A stretch of 10,270 nt of DNA from Verrucomicrobiales bacterium (GCA_003232855.1 QIKC01000160.1:1-10270); one strand, 5' to 3'. Positions 1 to 7,099 are shown, counted from the stretch's first letter. The notes: generated by a model not told the origin, from the letters alone. Numbers and translations: made by a program.

Positions 1-6
1 GGTTAC

Positions 7-43
7 CCCAATCATCCAATCTGCCAATCCCCTAATCATCCAC
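7..43. repeat. GATTGG/GATGATT intergenic repeat block A, containing the batE stop
   Basis: A run of CCAATC, ATCCAATC and TAATCATCC units. It shares the exact 15-mer CCCAATCATCCAATC (7-21) with the block at 7243-7281. The batE stop codon (32-34, complement) lies within it, so the repeat begins in the last codons of the gene. Confidence 0.75.
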
Positions 44-832
44 CCCCCCAGGGGCAAAAGGCCACAGGCGTTCGGTCGAACTGGCGGGTAGCCAGCCGCG
101 CAGGCTGTCCGGGAGATCGGCATAAATCCATGTCCCACGGCGTGCGATTAGGCTGATTTGGCTTCCGGGTGGAAGGGCTAGGACTTGGGCGGCGCTCTCG
201 GTGGGGGCGGTGCGGGCGAGGGTTGCCGCCGTGACGATGATGGTCGTGGCGGGCGAGGGACGGGATGCGTCTTTGCCGTAGGCGGCGCAGGCTGAGGCTC
301 CGGTGAGGGTAGCCCCGGCGATGATGGCGACGAGGGCGCTGCCGCGTAGTCGCCGCTGCTGGCGGCGCGATAGGAGCATGATCGCTAAGCCGATCGCGAC
401 GATCCAGATTCCTGCGCTGAGGGCGCGGGAGAGGAGGGGGTCGGAGAGGTGGCGGAGGAACGTGGGTTGCTCGGTGTCATCGTTGGAGATACTGCCTGAG
501 CGCTTTTCGACTACGGCGAGGTTTTGTGACGATTCGCGATGGGTGGGATCGAGGTAGAGGGCGCGGTGGTAGGAGAGCGCAGCAGGCCCGGCTTGGCCTA
601 ATCGGAAGTGGGCGTTACCGAGTTGGAAGAAGACTTCGGGGGCGAAATGGCCGGCTTCGATGATGCGGGTGAGGGCGTCGCGTGCGGCGGCGTGGTCGCC
701 GGCGTCGAGCAGTTCACAGGCGGCGGTGAACTGCGCATCGGGATCGGGGCTGGTGGGCGCGGCGTCGGCTGGGCGAGGGGCGGAGCAAAGGGCCAACACG
801 AGGAGGGCGATCGGGAGCGAGCGGAGGATCAT
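32..832 (-). CDS. batE: BatE-like protein, TPR plus SH3-like domain
   Basis: A 266-residue protein from ATG 832-830, whose start overlaps the batD stop as ATGA. It has a signal peptide (about 1 to 24), a TPR pair (about 34 to 98: AACELLDAGDHAAARDALTR and FFQLGNAHFRLGQAGPAALS), two membrane helices (about 137 to 154 and 163 to 183), and a C-terminal SH3-like domain (about 195 to 255, with PPGSQISLI, GTWIYADLPDSLRGWLPAS). This order is the BatE layout. The final residues VDD and the TAG stop lie inside a GATTGG-type repeat that starts at the gene's 3' end, so the natural C-terminus may have been altered slightly. It is the last gene of the operon in this window. Confidence 0.88.
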   Translation of the reverse strand: MILRSLPIALLVLALCSAPRPADAAPTSPDPDAQFTAACELLDAGDHAAARDALTRIIEAGHFAPEVFFQLGNAHFRLGQAGPAALSYHRALYLDPTHRESSQNLAVVEKRSGSISNDDTEQPTFLRHLSDPLLSRALSAGIWIVAIGLAIMLLSRRQQRRLRGSALVAIIAGATLTGASACAAYGKDASRPSPATTIIVTAATLARTAPTESAAQVLALPPGSQISLIARRGTWIYADLPDSLRGWLPASSTERLWPFAPGGVDD

Positions 833-2481
833 GCGATGGGGGGCAGGGAGCGGAGCGCGGCGATGCTGCGCTGGCGCTCGGCGTGGTCGAGGGATTCGGC
901 GGCGGCGGCGCGATTTCCGGCGAAATTCAGGTAATCGTGCCGGTGTTTGATCGTCGCGAACGTTTCGTCATCGTCCGGGATCGGGGAGCCCGTTGAGGTT
1001 CGCCAGGCGGCGAGGCAGCGGTTCGCCAGCGCGTAGAAATGGCCGCTGTCGAGCTCGGAGCCTTGGAGTTGGGCGAGCAGTGAGGGGAAGTCATCTGCCC
1101 CGCTCGGGGCGGAGCTGCGGCTGCGGAAGACCCTGAGCAGTGCGGCGCCTATCAACAGGGAGGATACCAGAACGGCATGCGTCCACCAGTAGCCCGGTCG
1201 CCACCAGGCGGGTGTGGTGGCGATTGTCCAAGTCGGGGCGCTGCCGTCCGTTGCGGTGAGGATGTCGTCTGGTTCTGCCGATGTTTGGGCGGGTTGGTCT
1301 GTTTGGTTAGCTCGCGCGGGAATGGTGATGGAAGAGGGTGCGGTGCCGGTGACGCGGATCGGGATGGGATCGGTCATCAGGGTGATGTACTCGCCTCGCC
1401 GCGGGTCGAAAACCGAGAGGCGGAAGGGCGGAATTTCGGTTTTTCCCGACTGTGGCACGATGTTCTGTGCGAACACTAATCGGTCGGCGTCATCGTCGCG
1501 AGTTCGCTGCAAGTCCATGCGTGAGGGGTTATAGAGTTTCCAACCCTCGGGGTTCGTCATCTTCGGGCAATCGATGAAATCGAAATTGCCCTCGCCACTG
1601 ATACTCAGGCGCAGTGCGATGGGCTCGCCGATTTGCAGTTCGATGGGATCGGCTTGGACGTCGAGCTTGAAGCTGCCGAGCGCGCCGGAAAAATCGGCGG
1701 GTCGGCCTGCGCTGGGCAGTGCCTTTGCCGTGATCTGCACGGGATCGGCTTCGAGCGAGAAGCGTCGTCCCCGCGGGATACCGGTCGCCGATTTGACGTT
1801 GATTTGCGGTTGGAAGGTGGCGCTCAGGCTGATCGTTCCGGCTTTCAACGGGGTGATGAGCGAGGTGAATCCGACTGCGGCGTGGCCGTTCAGAGGTTCT
1901 GCATGGTAGGGTTTGCCGACGGTGCTCGCCTTGAACCCTTCGCCGGAGAGCTTTGGGAAATGGTTCCTTTCGGGAACGAATTGCGATTGGTTTTTGGGCA
2001 GGATGAGCAGTTCGGCTTTGATCGCCTGGCCGACGTAGACGTTCTGGTTTCCGAGGCGGATGTGCAGCTCGGGATCGCTCGCCCTTTCGGTATCTGTGCG
2101 TTCGCGAATCAGCAGTTCCACCGATTCGGATATGAACTCGTCGCCATTGCGATTTTTGACCGATGCGTGAATCGTGTAGCGGCCGGGGGCGCCGCTGACG
2201 GAGAAGCGGTGGCGCCGGTCGTGGCGGGCGCGGCCGCGGAGAGTCCCTAAGTTGAGCTGGAAGCTCGAGCTGCCACCTCCGCCGATGCTGAGCTCGCCAC
2301 CCTCAATTTTCAGCGTCGGCTGGCCGACCTGCTCGTCGCTGACCACGCGGACGGTGATGGTGCTCTGGTCGCCTTCTGCCAGTGCTTTGCCAGATGGCGA
2401 GATCTCGATGCCGAAGCGAACCTCGGCGGCGGCCGGTAGGCTGAGCAGAAGGGCGAAGAGGAATGGGCGTAGGGCAGTCAT
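829..2481 (-). CDS. batD: BatD, membrane-anchored beta-sandwich protein
   Basis: A 550-residue protein. I prefer ATG 2481-2479, which overlaps the batB stop as TGATG; a GTG one codon earlier is the alternative. Residues 1 to 19 are a signal peptide (TALRPFLFALLLSLPAAA). A long periplasmic region of Ig-like beta domains follows, with family-typical segments such as NQNVYVGQAIKAELLIL, QIGEPIALRLSISGEGN and a PPFRLSVFDP stretch before the linker. One transmembrane helix lies at about 432 to 453, then a cytosolic helical tail of about 95 residues. This layout matches the BatD (oxygen tolerance) family. Its proposed role is as a periplasmic scaffold for the BatA/BatB vWA complex; direct biochemistry is scarce. 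The 3' end overlaps batE by 4 nt (ATGA). Confidence 0.9.
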   Translation of the reverse strand: MTALRPFLFALLLSLPAAAEVRFGIEISPSGKALAEGDQSTITVRVVSDEQVGQPTLKIEGGELSIGGGGSSSFQLNLGTLRGRARHDRRHRFSVSGAPGRYTIHASVKNRNGDEFISESVELLIRERTDTERASDPELHIRLGNQNVYVGQAIKAELLILPKNQSQFVPERNHFPKLSGEGFKASTVGKPYHAEPLNGHAAVGFTSLITPLKAGTISLSATFQPQINVKSATGIPRGRRFSLEADPVQITAKALPSAGRPADFSGALGSFKLDVQADPIELQIGEPIALRLSISGEGNFDFIDCPKMTNPEGWKLYNPSRMDLQRTRDDDADRLVFAQNIVPQSGKTEIPPFRLSVFDPRRGEYITLMTDPIPIRVTGTAPSSITIPARANQTDQPAQTSAEPDDILTATDGSAPTWTIATTPAWWRPGYWWTHAVLVSSLLIGAALLRVFRSRSSAPSGADDFPSLLAQLQGSELDSGHFYALANRCLAAWRTSTGSPIPDDDETFATIKHRHDYLNFAGNRAAAAESLDHAERQRSIAALRSLPPIA

Positions 2482-4445
2482 CACCAGTCTTTGAAATGGA
2501 GTGCCCGCACCCTGCGGCGGCGTAGCGGGCGTAGGTCGCTCTGTTCGTTTGATAGGGCTTCGAGCTGGCGGCGCGCGTCCTCTTCGGAGTATCCGGTTTC
2601 GGGGTTGATGGTATCGTCGGGGTCTGGCGCTTCGCCGGCTGTCGGCTGTTCCCCTTGGCTCTCGTCGTCACTAGGTTGCTGCTGGTCGCCAGACTGGGGA
2701 TCGGGGGTTGGGTTTTCGGGCTCGCCGCCCTTCTCGCCGCCCTCTTTGTCGCCCTCCTTGTCGCCTTCCTTGTCTCCCTCCTTGTCGTCCTCCTTGTCGT
2801 CCTCCTTGTCGTCCTCCTTGTCGTCCTCCTTGTCGTCCTCCTTGTCGTCCTCCTTGTCGTCTTCCTTGTCGTCTTCCTTGTCGTCTTTCTTATCGTCTTT
2901 CTTATCGTCTTTTTGGTCTTGCTGTTGTTTCTCTAGTTCTTCAATTCGGTGGCGGACGACGTCGCGATTATGTATGGCGTCGTCGTGGTGTGGGTTGGTG
3001 GCGGGAATGGAATCGAAGTGTGTTAGGGCGTCGCGCCAATCGCTCAGGGTCGCCTCGATCATTTCGCTCGACGGGGGTTGAGGCGGCTTGCCTTCGGTTG
3101 TCTCCGTGCCGCTCGCGATGCGTGTTTCGCCGGCGCGGAAAAGTGTGTTGCCGAGATTGTAATGAGCCGATTTTTGAACCTCGGAATCGTTGCTGAGCAA
3201 GGCCTCGGCAAAGGCGGAGATGGCTTTCTGATGGTCTCCTGCGCGGTATGCGGCGGAGCCCATGCCGAGCTGTAGGCGATGCCGCTGGGCGGCGGAGCGG
3301 GAGTTGTTGATGGCTTCGCTGTAACGGTTCACAGCGGCTTTGAAATCTCCTGCGGAGTAGAGTTCGTATGCCTCGGTGATGGCGCTGGCTTGGCTGGTTG
3401 TCGGAGCGCTCAAGGTGGCGAAGGTCAGGCCGAGGGCGATGGTGGTGCGGAGGTTGCGGGTGAGGATGGCGAGGGTGAGGAAGAGTAAGCCGATGCCGAG
3501 CGGTAGCGGGAAACGTTCGATGAGGAGCGTTTTCGAGCTGGCCTCGGTCTCGGCGGTATCGAGTCGCGTTAGCGCGTGGCGGACGAGGTCGGAGTTCATG
3601 GTGGCGGAGTCGAGGTGGATGAACAGACCATCGGTGGCACTGGCGAGCTTCTCAAGGGTCTCTATGTCGAGTTTTGAGCGCACGATTTGTCCCGATTTGT
3701 CGCGGATGAATTCGTCTTTCGGGAGCCGTGCGTCGGGGTTGGGGATGATGGCGCCTTCGCTCGATCCGACGCCGATGGCGATGATGACGGTGCCGTCTGT
3801 CGCCGCGCGTTTCGCTTCGCTGACCGCCTGTCCCTCCAGGTTTTCGCCGTCGGTGAACAGGATTAGTGCGTGCCGATCGGCGGCGCTGTCTTCGAAGCGT
3901 GAGCTGGCGAGTTCGATGGCGCTGGCGAGATTGGTGCCGCCGCGGGAGATTGCGTAGGTGTCCAGTTGTTCGATTGCTTCAGAGAGAGCGGAGCGGTCGC
4001 TGGTGACGGGCACTTGCAGGAAGGCGGTGCCGGAGAAGGCCATGAGGCCGATGAGGTCTTCTGGGAGGGCGTCGATCAGGTCTTGGGCGGCGAGCTTTGC
4101 TCGGGTGAGGCGATCGGGTTTCAGGTCGGTGGCGAGCATGCTGCGCGAGGTGTCGATGGCGATGATGACCGTGCGTCCCTCGCCGCGTACCTCGCGGACG
4201 ATCTCGCCCCATTGGGGGCGGGCGAGGGCGAGCACGAGGCAAGTGAAGGCGAGGCAGAGGCAAACGAAGCGCGGCCAGCCGGAGCGCCTGCGGGCGGTGC
4301 TGCCTTCGATGAGGTCGGCGCGTAGTCGGGGGGAAACGAGGAGGTCGATGGCGCTCTGGTTGTGTCGTGTCGCGCGCACCCGTGCCACGAGGGCCAGCGC
4401 CAGAAGCGCCAGTGCCAGAAGCCATTGGGGGGATGCGAAGATCAT
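2481..4445 (-). CDS. batB: BatB-BatC fusion: vWA domain, TPRs and charged KEDD repeat tail
   Basis: A 654-residue protein from ATG 4445-4443 (MIFASPQWLL, the usual Bat start with membrane helix 1, about 5 to 22). Helix 2 lies at about 58 to 76, followed by a vWA domain with complete MIDAS residues: DTSRS (D98, S100, S102), T171 in GGTN and D199 in FTDGEN. Two further hydrophobic segments (about 312 to 328 and 334 to 350) lead to TPR-like repeats from about 356 to 500 (AYELYSAGDFKAAVNRYSEA; AHYNLGNTLFRAGE), which correspond to the separate BatC protein of other bacteria. Residues from about 509 to 569 are a highly charged tract of DKED and DKEG units encoded by a 12-bp minisatellite. A Pro/Gln/Asp-rich linker and a basic tail (RPLRRRRVRALHFKDW) finish the protein. 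The TPR part should lie in the periplasm if four helices are used. The stop TGA overlaps the batD ATG by one base. Confidence 0.92.
   Translation of the reverse strand: MIFASPQWLLALALLALALVARVRATRHNQSAIDLLVSPRLRADLIEGSTARRRSGWPRFVCLCLAFTCLVLALARPQWGEIVREVRGEGRTVIIAIDTSRSMLATDLKPDRLTRAKLAAQDLIDALPEDLIGLMAFSGTAFLQVPVTSDRSALSEAIEQLDTYAISRGGTNLASAIELASSRFEDSAADRHALILFTDGENLEGQAVSEAKRAATDGTVIIAIGVGSSEGAIIPNPDARLPKDEFIRDKSGQIVRSKLDIETLEKLASATDGLFIHLDSATMNSDLVRHALTRLDTAETEASSKTLLIERFPLPLGIGLLFLTLAILTRNLRTTIALGLTFATLSAPTTSQASAITEAYELYSAGDFKAAVNRYSEAINNSRSAAQRHRLQLGMGSAAYRAGDHQKAISAFAEALLSNDSEVQKSAHYNLGNTLFRAGETRIASGTETTEGKPPQPPSSEMIEATLSDWRDALTHFDSIPATNPHHDDAIHNRDVVRHRIEELEKQQQDQKDDKKDDKKDDKEDDKEDDKEDDKEDDKEDDKEDDKEDDKEDDKEGDKEGDKEGDKEGGEKGGEPENPTPDPQSGDQQQPSDDESQGEQPTAGEAPDPDDTINPETGYSEEDARRQLEALSNEQSDLRPLRRRRVRALHFKDW
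2739..2918 (-). repeat. 12-bp minisatellite, 15 units, inside batB
   Basis: Fifteen consecutive 12-bp units, in frame. Read in the coding direction they are one DQKD, two DKKD, eight DKED and four DKEG. Six central units (2787-2858) are identical (GACAAGGAGGAC); units at both ends carry substitutions. This is the pattern expected when replication slippage has recently expanded the middle of an older array. The antisense frames across it give artificial Leu/Val-rich or Ser/Leu-rich ORFs. Confidence 0.95.
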
Positions 4446-4466
4446 GTGTCGGGGTGGTTGCGGGGG

Positions 4467-5474
4467 CTAACCGGGGGATACCCGTCTCAGTGTCAGCTCT
4501 GCTAGTAGGGCGAATAGGGTGAGTAGGGCGGCGGCGGCGGCGGGCCATTGGAAGTATTCGGTGGTCTCGATCACACTGCGTCGCTCGACTTCACTTTTTT
4601 CTAGAGAGTCGATTTGTTCGAAGATCGTGCGCAGGGAATGGGTGTCGGTGGCGCGGAAGGCTTTGCCTCCGGTGATGGCTGCCACGCGCTCCAGTTTGGA
4701 GAAATCGAAGCTGGTGGTGAGCGTCCTCCCGATGAGGGGGGCGAAGTGTCTGCCCGGGGTGCCGATGGCGATCGGGTAGACTTTGATGCCCAAAGTGGCT
4801 GCCAACTTCGCCGCGTCCTCCGGGCTCAGGCCTTCTACGGTTTGGTCGCCGTCGGTGATGAGCACGACGACTTTGCTCGCCGCTTCACGCTTGGAAATGC
4901 GCTTGGCGGATTCGGCGATGGCGGTGCCGATGGCGGTGCCGGAGGCGATGGGGTGCTTGAAGTGGATTTCTCGCTCGATGGTCGCCAATAGCCAGTCGTG
5001 GTCGACGGTGAGCGGGCCGAGGGTGTGCGGCCGACCGGCGAAGATGACTAGGCCGATGCGGTCGTCGGGTCGGCCTTTGACGAAATCGACAAGCACCGAT
5101 TTCGCGGCGGTGAGGCGGTTGACCTGATGGCGGCCGAGTTGGAAATCTTTGATGCACATCGAAAAGGAGACGTCGATGGCGACGGCGATTTCTACGCCCT
5201 CGCCGGAGTTGGATTCGAGGTGGTCGATTTTTTGCGGTTGAGCGAGGGCGACGAGTCCCGCGCACAGAGCGGCGACATACCAGAGCGATCCTGCGCCGCC
5301 GCGGGAGCCTCTGGTGCGGCGGCCGGCGTTTGCAAAATGTTGCAAGGCGCCGAAGCCGATCGCTGGAAGTCGACCGCGCCTGCCGCTGAACACGGCTAGC
5401 AAGACGGCGGGCAGCAGCAGCCAGAGCCAACTAGGCTCCGCGAAGCGGAAATCAGGCAGCAGAGGAATGGGCAT
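4467..5474 (-). CDS. batA: BatA, vWA-domain membrane protein
   Basis: A 335-residue protein from ATG 5474-5472. The start is typical of BatA: FAEPSWLWLLLPAVLLAVF gives the first membrane helix (about 15 to 30), a second helix lies at about 63 to 78 ending in ALAQPQ, and a third near the C-terminus (about 310 to 328). Between them is a von Willebrand A domain with an intact MIDAS: DVSFS (D101, S103, S105), T180 in SGTAIGTAI and D208 in ITDGDQT. Such domains bind a divalent metal and a protein ligand. In Bat systems the protein is thought to act with BatB, MoxR and BatD/E at the inner membrane in stress tolerance or envelope complex assembly. The stop is 21 nt before batB. The length fits the family. 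Confidence 0.92.
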   Translation of the reverse strand: MPIPLLPDFRFAEPSWLWLLLPAVLLAVFSGRRGRLPAIGFGALQHFANAGRRTRGSRGGAGSLWYVAALCAGLVALAQPQKIDHLESNSGEGVEIAVAIDVSFSMCIKDFQLGRHQVNRLTAAKSVLVDFVKGRPDDRIGLVIFAGRPHTLGPLTVDHDWLLATIEREIHFKHPIASGTAIGTAIAESAKRISKREAASKVVVLITDGDQTVEGLSPEDAAKLAATLGIKVYPIAIGTPGRHFAPLIGRTLTTSFDFSKLERVAAITGGKAFRATDTHSLRTIFEQIDSLEKSEVERRSVIETTEYFQWPAAAAALLTLFALLAELTLRRVSPG

Positions 5475-6000
5475 CGCTTTCGGCGGGCGGGGCGGGGAGA
5501 TCGAGGACGAAGGCGAGCGCTGATTCGGCTAGCGGCAGGCGTTCGCTATGGTGATCGGGTTCTGGGGCGAAGCGCATGCGGTCGCAGATCGAGAGTAGTT
5601 CGGCGAGCTGGTCGCGCCTAGCTTGGTCGAATTGGTTGGCGAGATCGGCGCGGTGGGTGGCGAAAAATTCGTCTGGTGTTTGGCTGTGGCTGGCACTGCC
5701 GAAGCGTTCGGCGAGAATCAGTCGCAAGGCTCCGATCGCGTCGTCCGCGAAGCGTCCCGGCGGGATATTGGCATAGTCTTGTTTCAGAGTGTGCAGGATA
5801 TCGAGAGCTTGCGCTCGGGGATTTTGAGCCGTCTGCGGCGCAGCGGGTGCGGGTCTGCGGCGCAGCCACCAGACGAGGCCGGCCAGTAGCGCTAGCAATG
5901 TTATGCCGACGAGTGGGTAGACCCAGAGGGGTAGGGGGTCGGCGACTTGAATCGGCGGGGCGATGTCGCGAATGTCGGGGGTCGGCTCCGGGGCTGGCAT
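5452..6000 (-). CDS. DUF4381 domain membrane protein of the Bat operon
   Basis: A 182-residue protein. I chose ATG 6000-5998 because the DUF4381 signature begins right after it (IRDIAPPIQVADPLPLW, residues 10 to 26); an upstream in-frame GTG at 6045 would add basic residues unlike the family. One transmembrane helix (about residues 27 to 46, ending WWLRRRP) anchors it. The remaining roughly 135 residues are a helical cytosolic domain with L-x-L-AERFG and an ELLSICDRMRFAP segment typical of the family. DUF4381 proteins are encoded between the DUF58 gene and the vWA genes in Bat/MoxR clusters and are presumed to be part of the membrane assembly; no biochemical activity is known. The 3' end overlaps batA by 23 nt, which suggests translational coupling. 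Confidence 0.85.
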   Translation of the reverse strand: MPAPEPTPDIRDIAPPIQVADPLPLWVYPLVGITLLALLAGLVWWLRRRPAPAAPQTAQNPRAQALDILHTLKQDYANIPPGRFADDAIGALRLILAERFGSASHSQTPDEFFATHRADLANQFDQARRDQLAELLSICDRMRFAPEPDHHSERLPLAESALAFVLDLPAPPAESDAHSSAA

Positions 6001-6074
6001 TTTCAGAAAAGGCGCCACCGTAGCGCGCTTTTGCCTGACCCGCACGGGATCATGGGGGTGCCGCCTCTTGTCGG

Positions 6075-6096
6075 AGCGCGTAGGTGATTACGCGCT
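6075..6096 (-). terminator. 8-bp hairpin overlapping the NTPase stop codon
   Basis: On the minus strand AGCGCGTA-ATCACC-TACGCGCT forms a perfect 8-bp stem with a 6-nt loop, overlapping the TAG stop. No T-run follows, so it could be a U-less terminator, an attenuator between NTPase and Bat genes, or an mRNA-stabilising hairpin. Confidence 0.4.
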
Positions 6097-6802
6097 ATGC
6101 GTAAGCTGAACGCGAGCTATCGACTTCGGGGAGCAGCAGCTCGTCGGCCTCGTCGAGGGCGTTCGCGTAGGAGAGTTCCCAAGTGTGCAAGGAGTCGCGC
6201 AGGAAGCGGGGGAGCTCTTTGCGCGCGATCAGCGCGGTGGGGAGATCCATGTCGCGTGATAGAAGTTCGGCGGCCATTCCCGGATCGAACTCCGGGACGT
6301 CGATCTCGAGGGCGCCGAGATAGCGCATCACTTTTTCTCCGTAGCTTCCCGACCAATCGCCCGGGGTCTCGGTTGGGTCGCAGTAAGGATTGCGTAATAG
6401 GATGTAGTTGGCGTTGTCTGAGAAGCCTTCGCCCAGTGCGACGCTGCCGGCGATGGCGGCCTCGGTGTCGTTGGCGGTGACGGCGATACAAAGCTCGGCT
6501 TCGAATTCGAGCAGTTGCTCGAAGAGGTCGTGATCGGCAAAGAGATCCGCCATGAGGGTGCTGCTGCCGCAGGAGACGTCGAGGATGGTGACGTCGTTCT
6601 CGTCGACCCACGTCATCAGGCGCTGGGGGTTCAGATCGTCTTCCAGATCCCAGAAGGCCCTCTCGTCGGGAGCCACATCAGCGTCGGTGTAAAGCGTACG
6701 GGTGGCGATTCCCTTGCGTTCGTAGTGTTGCTCAAGAACTCGGACAAAAGAGGTCTTTCCGGATTGTGGGGCATCGTTTGCGACAAGAATGAGTTTTTTC
6801 AT
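6095..6802 (-). CDS. small P-loop NTPase, ParA/TraL-like, function unknown
   Basis: A 235-residue protein starting at ATG 6802-6800 with no obvious Shine-Dalgarno. The N-terminus is a beta strand (MKKLILVAND) running into a P-loop, APQSGKTS (residues 11 to 18, lysine 16). The signature lysine of the deviant ParA/MinD Walker A (KGGxxGKT) is absent. A second strand, VTILDVSCGSS (residues 71 to 81), resembles the Walker B region, and AVTANDTEAAIAGS (about 107 to 120) resembles the following strand and helix of SIMIBI-class ATPases. There are no membrane segments, so it is cytosolic. The second half is acidic and unrecognised. It reminds me of conjugation-type TraL or other single-gene SIMIBI NTPases, but no plasmid genes are nearby. 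It precedes the Bat operon by 94 nt with a hairpin in between, so a link to Bat function is possible but unproven. Confidence 0.75.
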   Translation of the reverse strand: MKKLILVANDAPQSGKTSFVRVLEQHYERKGIATRTLYTDADVAPDERAFWDLEDDLNPQRLMTWVDENDVTILDVSCGSSTLMADLFADHDLFEQLLEFEAELCIAVTANDTEAAIAGSVALGEGFSDNANYILLRNPYCDPTETPGDWSGSYGEKVMRYLGALEIDVPEFDPGMAAELLSRDMDLPTALIARKELPRFLRDSLHTWELSYANALDEADELLLPEVDSSRSAYA

Positions 6803-6831
6803 AACAGTGGTGGTTCTAGAATGTTACGGAA

Positions 6832-6860
6832 ATTATAGAGAACTGTGATGATTGCAAGAA
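6832..6860 (-). promoter_or_regulatory. candidate sigma70-type promoter for the NTPase gene
   Basis: The minus strand has a perfect TATAAT (6837-6832) in an AT-rich island that stands out from the GC-rich surroundings, 29 nt before the NTPase ATG. At 17-bp spacing the -35 would be TTCTTG, a poor match; TTGCAA is nearer at 14 bp. A 6-bp AATTTT/AAAATT inverted repeat at 6880-6895 lies upstream and could act as an UP-like element or operator. This is the best promoter-like site in the window and could also drive the Bat genes by read-through. Confidence 0.5.
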
Positions 6861-6917
6861 GAAATAATGAAGTTTCCTTAATTTTTTAGAAAATTGAAAG
6901 AAATTTCCGTGAGGGAA

Positions 6918-7026
6918 TGCCCGCGAAGGGGTGGAATTCTTCGGATGATGTGCCCGCGAAGGGCGCGAAGATCGCGAAGGTTTTTTTATGAGGTGCCCGC
7001 GAATGGACGCGAATGGACGCGAATTT
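6918..7026. repeat. CGCGAA (TTCGCG) tandem repeat block
   Basis: Three copies of TGCCCGCGAAKGG at 6918-6930, 6951-6963 and 6994-7006, each followed by different sequence. Between them are 9-bp periodic CGCGAA units (6954-6979) and two 10-bp CGCGAATGGA units (6999-7018), with T-runs interspersed. From memory, such TTCGCG-rich blocks are common in intergenic DNA of Verrucomicrobiota and related phyla and often create spurious ORFs; the 68-codon minus-strand frame across it is rejected for that reason. No function can be assigned. Confidence 0.75.
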
Positions 7027-7034
7027 TTTTGGGG

Positions 7035-7049
7035 AGCGGCTGCGCCGCT
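7035..7049. repeat. GC-rich palindrome AGCGGC-TGC-GCCGCT
   Basis: A perfect 6-bp inverted repeat with a 3-nt loop, next to a run of seven T on the plus strand (7024-7030). On the transcribed (minus) strand the hairpin is followed by A residues, so it is not a standard terminator for these genes. It may belong to the adjoining repeat block. Confidence 0.5.
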
Positions 7050-7078
7050 GGGGTTGCGGGAGCTGGGGCGCGTGCTGG

Positions 7079-7099
7079 AAATTACCTGGCACTGGATTC
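7079..7099 (-). repeat. REP-like 21-nt motif, copy 2
   Basis: A diverged copy of the motif at 7291-7311 (17 of 21 identical, same orientation). Here the palindrome is CAGTGCCAGG with its right half decayed. It coincides with the point where RidA similarity ends and supplies the stop codon of the remnant. Chance similarity cannot be excluded. Confidence 0.4.

Noticed and set aside
2491..3196. Plus-strand ORFs of 93 to 196 codons rich in Leu/Val, Ser/Leu or Arg/Pro
   Set aside because: They are antisense readings of the batB KEDD minisatellite and have no start context or family signature.
303..5399. Many long plus-strand ORFs opposite the Bat genes
   Set aside because: High GC and the strong codon bias of the minus-strand genes open antisense frames; none shows a recognisable domain or sensible start.
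6039..6048. CCCGCACGGG palindrome upstream of DUF4381
   Set aside because: Only a 4-bp stem with a 2-nt loop and no T-run; too weak to call an operator or terminator.
6003..6053. A 16-residue upstream ORF (MIPCGSGKSALRWRLF) ending 2 nt before the DUF4381 ATG
   Set aside because: The GSGKS string looks like a P-loop fragment and the TGA-AA-ATG spacing is tidy. However, it has no ribosome binding site, and its length is easily explained by chance.
6886..7092. A 68-codon minus-strand ORF across the CGCGAA repeats
   Set aside because: Its peptide is only the translation of TTCGCG repeat units, a known source of false ORFs, and it overlaps the end of the ridA remnant region.
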